A DNA stretch of 7,427 nt from CAYUIG01 sp964444685 (lineage in GTDB: Bacteria; Gemmatimonadota; Gemmatimonadetes; Longimicrobiales; RSA9): NCBI GenBank assembly GCA_964444685.1, contig CAYUIG010000088.1, positions 1 through 7,427 of the forward strand, in the 5' to 3' direction. Positions 1 to 4,936 of the stretch are shown here, piece after piece. The translations under genes and the position numbers were made by a program. The notes below the pieces were generated by a model. The model searched no databases and was not told where the DNA came from. It saw only the letters and a list, made by a program, of their open reading frames with translations. How positions within the stretch are numbered: position 1 is the stretch's first letter; the number at the start of each line of letters is the position of its first letter.

Positions 1-716
1 GCGCACTCGACGCGGACCTCAACGGACCGTCGCTCGCACGCATGCTGGGCACGCCGCGCACCGCGTTGCGTGTGGTCGATGGTGCCGTCGAGCCGGCCCG
101 CGGTGCCGCGGGCGTGCGCCTCGTTTCCAGTGATCTGCTGCTCGACGAGGGCGCGCCGCTGCGCTGGCGCGATGGCGCCGAGGCGCTGCGCGACCCCGAC
201 ACGGGCCGGCCTCGATTCCAGGCGCCCGCGTTCCCCGTGCAGAGCACGCTCGAGGCGGCCATGATGCGCGAGCTCGTGGCCGATGTCGCGTGGGGCGCGC
301 TCGACTACCTCGTCATCGATGCGCCGCCCGGAACGGATCGGCTGCTCCGCATGCTCCAGCTCCTGCCGCGCGCGGACATCGTGCTGCTGGTCACGACACC
401 GGCCGAGATCGCCCGCTCGGTCGTCGGCCGCTCCATTGCGACCGCGCGGCAGGCCGGAGCGAGGCATCTCGCACTCGTCGGCAACATGACCGCACACGTC
501 TGTGAGCGCTGCGGCTTCGACGCGCCGCTGTTCGAGGCCGATGGTGCACGCCGGCTCGCCGAGGAAGCCAGTGTCGAGCTGTGGGCCGAAGTCCCATTCG
601 ATCCGCGCGTCGCCGTGTCCACCGATTCCGGCCGGCCGTTCGCACTCGAGCGCCCCGATGCGCCCGCTGCCCTCGCCCTCGCCGGACTCGCTGCGCACGT
701 GACGGAGCTCGCATGA
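1..716 (+). CDS. mrp: Mrp/NBP35-family iron-sulfur carrier ATPase, 5'-truncated
   Basis: The gene enters from outside the window: the frame is open from base 3 and reads ALDADLNGPSLARML, the Mrp segment after the P-loop (D-A-D then GPS). There are 237 visible residues ending in TGA at 714-716. Other family marks are DYLVIDAPPGT (the Walker B-like region), VGNM, and a CERC pair (codons at 501-512) followed by the RRLAEE and VPFDPR segments. In Mrp/ApbC/NBP35 proteins the CxxC binds a bridging [4Fe-4S] cluster at a homodimer interface, and the protein delivers clusters to apoproteins in an ATP-dependent way in the cytoplasm. The P-loop and any N-terminal DUF59 domain lie upstream and cannot be judged. 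The ATG at 42 is internal, not the start. The gene overlaps the next one by ATGA, so the two are probably translationally coupled. Confidence 0.9.
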   Translation, partial: ALDADLNGPSLARMLGTPRTALRVVDGAVEPARGAAGVRLVSSDLLLDEGAPLRWRDGAEALRDPDTGRPRFQAPAFPVQSTLEAAMMRELVADVAWGALDYLVIDAPPGTDRLLRMLQLLPRADIVLLVTTPAEIARSVVGRSIATARQAGARHLALVGNMTAHVCERCGFDAPLFEADGARRLAEEASVELWAEVPFDPRVAVSTDSGRPFALERPDAPAALALAGLAAHVTELA

Positions 717-1156
717 AGTTCCTCTGCATCGCCTGCGACACCGTCATGACGTTCGCCGAACGCGAACTCCCGGGCGACGGCACCATGGCGGCCGTGTTCG
801 CCTGCCCGGCGTGTGGCCGTGAAGTCGCGATGCTCACCAACCCGATGGAGACGCAGCTCGTCTCCGGGCTCGGCATCGAGATCGGGGGCCGCACCGTCCC
901 AGCGCAGCCGCTTCAGGTAACGCGCACGCAGCTGGACGGACGGCCGGACGCGTTCGAGGAAGCGGAACCCGCATCGACGCCCGTGCGCATCACCTGGACC
1001 GACGACGCGCAGGAGCGGCTGACGCGTGTGCCGTCCTTCGTGCGCGGCATGGTCAAGCGTATCTACGCGGACTATGCACGCGAGCGCGGCATCGCGGAGA
1101 TCACGCCCGCAGTGATGGATCGCGCACGGACCGAGCTCGGCCTCGAAGGCATGTAG
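713..1156 (+). CDS. Zinc-ribbon-like PCP_red domain protein (PCP reductase family)
   Basis: This 147-residue protein starts at the ATG that overlaps the Mrp stop; GGAG at 704-707 lies five bases upstream. An in-frame start at 581 would run through the Mrp gene and is unlikely. The N-terminus has Cys5-x2-Cys8 and Cys31-x2-Cys34, a spacing typical of a small zinc ribbon or rubredoxin-like metal site. After a linker, residues 93-142 match the PCP_red pattern: W95, then A99, RL at 102-103, RVPSFVRGMVKR, YAR and ITPAVMDRA. PCP_red is known from the C-terminus of ChlB/BchB of dark-operative protochlorophyllide reductase and also occurs in proteins of non-phototrophs, where its function is unclear to me. 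Coupling to an Fe-S carrier ATPase suggests an Fe-S or tetrapyrrole-related role (inference). The stop lies one base from the stop of the convergent DsbA-like gene. Confidence 0.85.
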   Translation: MKFLCIACDTVMTFAERELPGDGTMAAVFACPACGREVAMLTNPMETQLVSGLGIEIGGRTVPAQPLQVTRTQLDGRPDAFEEAEPASTPVRITWTDDAQERLTRVPSFVRGMVKRIYADYARERGIAEITPAVMDRARTELGLEGM

Positions 1157-1157
1157 C

Positions 1158-1799
1158 TCACCGGCCCGCAGCCAGACCGAGGAGCTGCTCCGCAGTCCAC
1201 GGCCCCGGCAGCGGCACGCCGTCCGCGAAGACGGTCGGCGTACCCTGCACGCCGATGCGATCCCCGAGCGCGACGTCCGCCGCGACGCGCGAAGCCGGCC
1301 GCCCTTCCGCAACACACGCTTCGAACGCTTCCGTATCCGGGATACCCGTCGCATGCGCGAGCGAGTCCCACGGCATCACGCCGATCCGGTCCTGTGCCTC
1401 GTAGAGCGCATCGTGATACGCTGCGAAGCGGCCCTGCTCGCCCGCACACTCCGCCGCGATCGCCGCCGTGTCCGCGAATGGATGGATGCTCGTGAGCGGA
1501 TAGTGACGGTAGACGAGCGCGAGCGCCTGCGGATCCTGCTCGCCTGCCTCGCGGAACGCGCGGGCGAACTCGGCGCACCAGGGGCACTGGAAGTCCGAGA
1601 ACGTCGCCAGCACGACGCGCGCGTCTTCCGGGCCAATGCGCTGGCCGCCGTTCACGACCTCCTCCCACGCGTCGATCGGATCGGTCGATACGGCTGCGGT
1701 GGCCGCCGGCCGGCCGGCCCAGCGACCGAGCACGACGCCGAGCGTCACGATCGCGCACGTGCCCACGATCCCTTCGGTGATGGCGGAGCCGCGCTTCAT
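1158..1799 (-). CDS. Membrane-anchored DsbA-like thiol-disulfide oxidoreductase
   Basis: This 213-residue protein has an uncleaved-looking N-terminal helix (about residues 6-28), which would anchor a DsbA/thioredoxin-fold domain facing the periplasm. The active site is FSDFQCPWC (Cys72-Pro-Trp-Cys75), and the cis-proline loop is GVQGTPTVF (Thr187-Pro188). A second cysteine pair, Cys118 in AAECAGEQG and Cys162 in FEACV, is common in this DsbA subfamily (thioredoxin_4 type). Such proteins oxidise or shuffle disulfides in exported proteins. The start ATG overlaps the stop of the propeller lipoprotein gene (ATGA), with a GGGAGGG ribosome site just upstream, so it is the last gene of a five-gene minus-strand operon. 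The two six-cysteine peptides at the operon head are obvious candidate substrates (inference). No terminator hairpin is visible after the stop, which lies one base from the convergent PCP_red gene. Confidence 0.88.
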   Translation of the reverse strand: MKRGSAITEGIVGTCAIVTLGVVLGRWAGRPAATAAVSTDPIDAWEEVVNGGQRIGPEDARVVLATFSDFQCPWCAEFARAFREAGEQDPQALALVYRHYPLTSIHPFADTAAIAAECAGEQGRFAAYHDALYEAQDRIGVMPWDSLAHATGIPDTEAFEACVAEGRPASRVAADVALGDRIGVQGTPTVFADGVPLPGPWTAEQLLGLAAGR

Positions 1800-2806
1800 G
1801 TTCCCTCCCGTAGGCGCAACGCCGTTAGCGTCGGCACGCCTTCGAGGTTGGTGATGATGTAGAAGGTGCCGTCCAGGCCGATCATCTCGGACGGCGTCGC
1901 CGGCAGGCGATGGCTGTGCCGATATGCACCGTCACGCTCGTATTCATCCAGTATCCTCCCGGCATCGGCGGTCGCACCGTAGAACGCGACGTAGAAGCGA
2001 TCCTGGGTCAGTACGACAGCGCGGGCGGCCCGGATGGCGTCCACCAGTCTTTGCCGAACATTCTGGTTGTCGGCGTTGCCGGTGACCGTCACTTCCACGT
2101 GCGGTACAGGCACGGCCTCAACGTAATCGTGAACGTCACGGAAGCTGGAATCCCGCAGGATTGCAAAACCACGTCCGAGCGTAAGGGCGATTACGCATTC
2201 GTGCCCGTCGGGACCGACACTCGCGGTAGCCTGTCGGGCGAGCGACGAAACCTTTTCGAGATCGTCCCACGGCAGATCGAGCCTCGAGAGTTCCACACCG
2301 TCCAGTGAGTAGCGGGCGATCATGGGCCCTTCGCGGCTGGCAACCGTGATCAAGGTCGTATCCGCCATTCCACACATTCCATTGATCTCCGGGTCGTCCA
2401 CCCGGAAGGTCTCGAGGAATTCGCCTGCGGTGGACATGACGGCGATGCGGCCGTTGCGAGTGTCCGAAACCGCGAGCCGCGAGCCGGGAAGCAGAGCCAG
2501 CGCCGCCGGACGCAGGAACTCTTCGGGCCCGGATCCCTGCCGCCCAGCAACCCACGCCGGCTCGCCGTTCGCGGCGTCGAGCGCGACAACGCGATTACTG
2601 CCGAGATCGGCCACGTACACCCGTTCGTGATCCGCTGCGATCGCGAGCGGGAGCTGAATGAGGGTGTCTTCGATTCCGCCTCGAACCCACAGTGTGTCGG
2701 CGGCGTAGCCCAGCCATCTGCGCTCGATCGATCGAGGTGCCGACTGCTCCGTGCCAGAGCAAGCGCCGATCAGGAGAGCAGCAGCAAGTACGACGAGCTT
2801 CCTCAT
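1796..2806 (-). CDS. 6-bladed beta-propeller (NHL-like) lipoprotein
   Basis: This 336-residue protein begins MRKLVVLAAALLIGACSG: a short charged head, a hydrophobic core and a lipobox ending at Cys16, so it should be a lipoprotein at the cell envelope. After the lipobox come NHL/6-bladed propeller repeats: VYVADLGSNRVVALDAANG, a G-S-G-P-E-E-F-x-R-P segment, and LAVSDTRNGRIAVMSTAGE, with a later degenerate blade near the C-terminus (GTFYIITNLEG). Propellers of this type bind ligands or partner proteins; no catalytic residues are evident. The start is set by AAGGAG at 2815-2820 and by ATGA overlap with the upstream gene's stop; an in-frame ATG at 2866 would add 20 residues ahead of the signal peptide and is rejected. 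Base composition dips here (53-60% GC in two hand-counted lines), unlike the flanking genes. Confidence 0.85.
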   Translation of the reverse strand: MRKLVVLAAALLIGACSGTEQSAPRSIERRWLGYAADTLWVRGGIEDTLIQLPLAIAADHERVYVADLGSNRVVALDAANGEPAWVAGRQGSGPEEFLRPAALALLPGSRLAVSDTRNGRIAVMSTAGEFLETFRVDDPEINGMCGMADTTLITVASREGPMIARYSLDGVELSRLDLPWDDLEKVSSLARQATASVGPDGHECVIALTLGRGFAILRDSSFRDVHDYVEAVPVPHVEVTVTGNADNQNVRQRLVDAIRAARAVVLTQDRFYVAFYGATADAGRILDEYERDGAYRHSHRLPATPSEMIGLDGTFYIITNLEGVPTLTALRLREGT

Positions 2807-3333
2807 CACACGGACTCCTTTCCCGACGCAGTCAACGCGCGAATTGACGCACGCAGGCGAACCCATTCCGCCGGCGTTTGCGGTGGGCCACCGGTCCAGC
2901 GAAGCCGCCCCGCTCGATCGACGATGAGTACGTACGGTGTGGCGTCGTAGCCGAGCGCATCGAGCGCGAGCATGTCGCGGCGACCGGCGCGGCGCAGGGA
3001 GATGCTTTCAAGGTCCGACCCGAGCCGCGCGGCGGCCCGTTGCAGATCGTCGCCGCTGCCGACCACGATCCCGCGGACTTCGAACGAGCTGTTGTATTCC
3101 TCGTCGGAGAACACCCGCAGGAAATCGCCCGCCTCCGTACAGTCCGCGAGCTGAAACACCGCGACCGCGAGGAGTTCAGGGCCCTCTTGCCGCGGCACGC
3201 CGACGATGTCCCCGAGGCTCCGGTTCGGTGTGTTCTGGTAACGAACGAACCCTGTACATGCGAGCACGATCAGCGTAGCGGCCACCCAGGCAGTCGGCCG
3301 CTCTCGGTCGGCCGCATTTCGAGCTTCCGTCAT
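2806..3333 (-). CDS. Membrane-anchored thioredoxin-fold (TlpA/redoxin-like) protein with one candidate active-site Cys
   Basis: This 175-residue protein has one N-terminal transmembrane segment (about residues 15-30) and then a domain on the far side of the membrane. The pattern fits a thioredoxin/redoxin fold: a strand LLAVAVFQLADC (Cys65) where TlpA-like proteins carry the CxxC, then a helix FLRVFSDEEY, a strand VRGIVVGSG, and GYDATPYVLIVDRAGRLRW (residues 128-146), which resembles the cis-proline loop and following hairpin (Thr132-Pro133). The second active-site cysteine is absent: the motif reads Cys65-Thr-Glu-Ala68. The only other cysteine, Cys26, sits in the membrane helix. It could be a one-cysteine reductase or isomerase, or a binding protein that lost redox activity. 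GGGAGGA lies just upstream of the ATG. It lies between the peptide genes and the propeller gene and overlaps the latter by ATGA. Confidence 0.7.
   Translation of the reverse strand: MTEARNAADRERPTAWVAATLIVLACTGFVRYQNTPNRSLGDIVGVPRQEGPELLAVAVFQLADCTEAGDFLRVFSDEEYNSSFEVRGIVVGSGDDLQRAAARLGSDLESISLRRAGRRDMLALDALGYDATPYVLIVDRAGRLRWTGGPPQTPAEWVRLRASIRALTASGKESV
2815..2820 (-). promoter_or_regulatory. Ribosome binding site of the propeller lipoprotein
   Basis: AAGGAG on the minus strand lies eight bases before the ATG at 2806. It decides that start over the longer in-frame ATG at 2866 and agrees with the signal peptide beginning MRKLVV. Confidence 0.8.
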
Positions 3334-3352
3334 CGGTCCTCCCTCGACCGCT

Positions 3353-3379
3353 GGCGGCGCGGCCGATGGCCGCGCCGCC
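3353..3379 (-). other. Perfect 12-bp intra-operon hairpin after peptide B
   Basis: GGCGGCGCGGCC at 3353-3364 is the exact reverse complement of 3368-3379, with a three-base loop. In the minus-strand transcript it starts 9 bases after the peptide B stop codon and ends about 20 bases before the start of the thioredoxin-fold gene. No T-run follows it in the direction of transcription, so it is not a standard intrinsic terminator. It more likely protects the 3' end of a peptide-only mRNA or attenuates read-through (inference). Confidence 0.7.
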
Positions 3380-3387
3380 GTTGTGCT

Positions 3388-3651
3388 TCACTGAACGTCC
3401 GGATAGTAGGTGTAGAACGTCGTCTCGACCCATTCCATGCAGCACGTGACCAGGCCCGGCGGGTTCCCGATTCGAATGCCGCAGATGGTCCGCTTGACGC
3501 ACCGCTTCGCGGTGTCCGTCGTGCATCCGGCGTTGTCGTAGCCGCCGCACGCAATGACCTGGGCCGAGATCGGCCGTACGCCGCCCGCAGAGGCGATTCC
3601 GAACACGAGCAGCGCGAACACGAACGCCAGCTTCGCTCCGTACTTCTCCAT
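3388..3651 (-). CDS. Small secreted six-cysteine peptide B
   Basis: This 87-residue protein was not recognised from any known family. The N-terminus is a signal peptide (lysines, then LAFVFALLVFGIASA), with cleavage likely after ASA (22) or ISA (30), leaving about 57-65 residues. The mature part holds six cysteines, at 35, 43, 51, 57, 70 and 71, then an aromatic tail FYTYYPDVQ. Cysteine spacing is C-x7-C-x7-C-x5-C-x12-CC-x10-YYP, the same as in peptide A just upstream except for the x12 loop. Six cysteines could form three disulfides. AGGAGG at 3656-3661 lies four bases before the ATG and overlaps the stop of peptide A. Longer in-frame starts up to 3999 would read through peptide A in another frame and lack a signal sequence. 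It may be a structural, signalling or toxin-like peptide; the sequence does not decide. Confidence 0.75.
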   Translation of the reverse strand: MEKYGAKLAFVFALLVFGIASAGGVRPISAQVIACGGYDNAGCTTDTAKRCVKRTICGIRIGNPPGLVTCCMEWVETTFYTYYPDVQ

Positions 3652-3655
3652 AACG

Positions 3656-3661
3656 CCTCCT
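3656..3661 (-). promoter_or_regulatory. Ribosome binding site of peptide B, overlapping the peptide A stop
   Basis: AGGAGG on the minus strand lies four bases before the ATG at 3651. Two of its bases are part of the TAG stop of peptide A (3660-3662), which ties translation of the two peptides together. Confidence 0.8.
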
Positions 3662-3899
3662 ACTCCGGGCTCGGGTAGTAGACGTACCGGGTGTGGCGCT
3701 CCTCGTCCTTGCAGCACCGCTTCAGGAACTCGCACGGATACCAGGCAGTGCACTTGATCGTCGTGATCGAGGCACAGAGCGGGCGGACGTAGCCCGGGCA
3801 CATGAACGGGTCCGGCCCCGAGGCTTCCACCTGGCGTGGCAGCACCGCCCCGAACGCGAGCAGCGCCACCACGTACAGACACTTCCACAACCTTCGCAT
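3660..3899 (-). CDS. Small secreted six-cysteine peptide A
   Basis: This 79-residue protein is the first gene of the minus-strand operon and was not recognised from any known family. It has a signal peptide (MRRLWK, then a hydrophobic run to residue 20) with probable cleavage after VEA at 26, giving a mature peptide of about 53 residues. Six cysteines follow, at 34, 42, 50, 56, 62 and 63, with spacing C-x7-C-x7-C-x5-C-x5-CC-x10-YYP, and an aromatic tail ending YYPSPE. One further cysteine (7) lies in the signal peptide and would be removed. The first cysteine starts C-P-G-Y, matching C-G-G-Y in peptide B. AAGGAGG at 3904-3910 supports the start. The stop TAG lies within the ribosome site of peptide B, so the two are likely coupled. 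An outer-envelope or secreted location is inferred from the signal peptide only. Confidence 0.75.
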   Translation of the reverse strand: MRRLWKCLYVVALLAFGAVLPRQVEASGPDPFMCPGYVRPLCASITTIKCTAWYPCEFLKRCCKDEERHTRYVYYPSPE

Positions 3900-3903
3900 C
3901 CTT

Positions 3904-3910
3904 CCTCCTT
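3904..3910 (-). promoter_or_regulatory. Ribosome binding site of peptide A
   Basis: AAGGAGG on the minus strand lies four bases before the ATG at 3899. It is a near-perfect anti-16S match and suggests efficient translation of the first peptide. Confidence 0.75.
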
Positions 3911-4041
3911 CCGTTCGCGCACCGCACCATGCGGCGCACCGGAGGCCGGATCACCCCGCGTGCCGACGGTAAGACGTCGCATAACACAAAGGGCTGCAAT
4001 GGCTTGCCCCCAGAACCGAGTCCGAGCCGTCTGCCCAGAAA

Positions 4042-4053
4042 CGGAAGCTTCCG
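4042..4053. repeat. 12-base perfect palindrome CGGAAGCTTCCG
   Basis: CGGAAG is followed directly by its reverse complement CTTCCG. Lying in the divergent spacer, it could be a small dimeric regulator site; a palindrome this short can also occur by chance. Confidence 0.35.
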
Positions 4054-4096
4054 CCAGCGACTGACCGGTTCGTTCCGGCAGATTCGGATGCGGACT

Positions 4097-4116
4097 TCAT
4101 CCCGGGGTCATCCCGG
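4097..4116. repeat. Direct repeat TCATCCCGG, two copies 11 bases apart
   Basis: TCATCCCGG occurs at 4097-4105 and again at 4108-4116. The 11-base period is about one helical turn, as seen when a regulator binds two half-sites on the same face. It lies 40-60 bases upstream of the membrane protein start. Confidence 0.4.
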
Positions 4117-4121
4117 ACCTG

Positions 4122-4137
4122 TCCGGTCCAGACCGGA
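4122..4137. repeat. Inverted repeat TCCGGTC-CA-GACCGGA
   Basis: A perfect 7+7 inverted repeat with a two-base centre ends 18 bases before the membrane protein ATG. It could be an operator or, with a strained loop, an mRNA hairpin near the ribosome binding region. Confidence 0.45.
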
Positions 4138-4155
4138 GGCCGTACTCTCGACGCA

Positions 4156-4512
4156 ATGCCCAACAAGTTCCGGCAGGCAGCCTTCGCCTACCTGCACGTC
4201 GGCATCCTCTACGAGTCCGCCGTCATCGCGGCGTGGCGCGCGGACGCGCTGCCGCCGATACGGGGACCGGTCCATCTCTGGCTGATCTTCGGCGCGGCGA
4301 TCGTCGCGCTCGTGTTCTGGGGGCTGTGGTCGGAGAAGAAGTGGTTCGCCCGCATCGTCTGGGGCGTGCACGCGCTGCGGCTGCCGGCACTCATCGGCGG
4401 CGCGTTCTTCCCCGCGGCCGACGCACGTCTGCCTGCATCGTTCTACATGCTCGCGCTCGTCGTGGTGATCGCGAACCTGTGGATGCTCGCGCGCGCAGGC
4501 TGGGACCTGTAG
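4156..4512 (+). CDS. Small four-helix integral membrane protein, unknown function
   Basis: This 118-residue protein was not recognised. Four hydrophobic segments are visible, at about residues 8-27, 38-58, 64-85 and 93-112. They are separated by short charged loops: RAD near 28-30, SEKKW at 59-63, and an acidic turn ADA at 88-90. Tryptophans cluster near the helix ends, as is usual for inner-membrane proteins. The ATG at 4156 has no ribosome site at normal distance; GGAGG at 4135-4139 is about 16 bases away, so translation may be weak or the start inexact. There is no enzyme motif. It stands alone, between the divergent spacer and the promoter of the Usp/PCP_red gene. Similar small helical bundles are common as uncharacterised proteins, so function cannot be inferred. 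Confidence 0.75.
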   Translation: MPNKFRQAAFAYLHVGILYESAVIAAWRADALPPIRGPVHLWLIFGAAIVALVFWGLWSEKKWFARIVWGVHALRLPALIGGAFFPAADARLPASFYMLALVVVIANLWMLARAGWDL

Positions 4513-4542
4513 AATGCAGGAGCGGCGCGCCGGAAACTGATG

Positions 4543-4572
4543 TTGACAGGTCATCGCGCCGCCGCGTATACT
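4543..4572 (+). promoter_or_regulatory. Strong sigma70-type promoter for the Usp/PCP_red operon
   Basis: TTGACA at 4543-4548, an 18-base spacer and TATACT at 4567-4572 give a perfect -35 and a -10 with one mismatch from TATAAT. Such a pair stands out in DNA this GC-rich. Transcription would start near 4579, about 358 bases before the Usp gene ATG. Confidence 0.75.
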
Positions 4573-4578
4573 CGCAAG

Positions 4579-4936
4579 GTCGGCCCAGGCCGACGATTTC
4601 CCATCGCCGATTACCCAGCGAGCCCTGCGCTCGCTGCCGGATAGCAGTCCGGACGCCGCCCCCGGAAGGCGACCCACCCGGACTCGAGGATCGCGAAGCA
4701 CGGCAGTCAGCAGCACCCGCGGAGCCACTCCCGGTGCGTGCAAGGCCGGTGAGCGCCCCGCAGCGATTCGCGAACGAAAGGCTTTTTCCGCAGCCAATAT
4801 TCGTAGCACGTCCTGAATCCAGGTACGCGCGACTCTCCCCGACCGGGTGCGAGCCCGTTCGCGGGTCGCCGGGACGGTTACGGTCGCGTCCCCGGGAGGG
4901 GCGAAGCCCGGCTGCGGCACCCGAGCGGGAGCGGCC
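4579..4936 (+). promoter_or_regulatory. Long structured 5' leader of the Usp/PCP_red gene
   Basis: This gene-free stretch contains many short perfect stems. They include 4579-4584 with 4589-4594, 4617-4623 with 4629-4635, 4637-4641 with 4648-4652, and 4647-4652 with 4678-4683. Further stems are 4713-4717 with 4733-4737 (enclosing a second stem), 4854-4857 with 4862-4865 around a TTCG loop, 4871-4876 with 4887-4892, and 4869-4874 with 4907-4912. Several are mutually exclusive. I compared it by eye with cobalamin, TPP, SAM, SAH, c-di-GMP, fluoride, ZTP and glycine riboswitch cores from memory and saw no match. In DNA this GC-rich, some stems are expected by chance. Confidence 0.5.

Larger units (their letters stand above)
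3911..4155. other. Divergent intergenic region
   Basis: About 250 bases separate the minus-strand peptide operon from the plus-strand membrane protein gene, and control of both should lie here. I see a short AT-richer patch near 3970-4000 that could hold a minus-strand -10 element, but no convincing -35/-10 pair on either strand. The region also carries a 12-base palindrome, a spaced direct repeat and an inverted repeat, listed separately. I find no coding potential that looks real. Confidence 0.55.

Noticed and set aside
305..1354. 349-codon minus-strand open frame
   Set aside because: It lies opposite the Mrp, PCP_red and DsbA-like genes, is Arg/Ser/Ala-rich with no domain pattern, and is a GC-rich shadow frame.
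3652..3999. Upstream in-frame extension of peptide B
   Set aside because: It would overlap peptide A in another frame, bury the signal peptide internally and ignore the AGGAGG site before 3651.
4523..4532. Palindrome CGGCGCGCCG as a terminator for the membrane protein gene
   Set aside because: It has no loop and no T-run; short GC palindromes are expected in this DNA.
4770..4790. TTTTT run in the leader as an intrinsic terminator
   Set aside because: No stable GC-rich stem ends directly before the T-run; only weak short pairings are possible.
4847..4936. GTG start extending the Usp fusion by 30 residues
   Set aside because: The added residues do not resemble a Usp N-terminus, while the ATG at 4937 has a ribosome site and begins directly with the first Usp strand.
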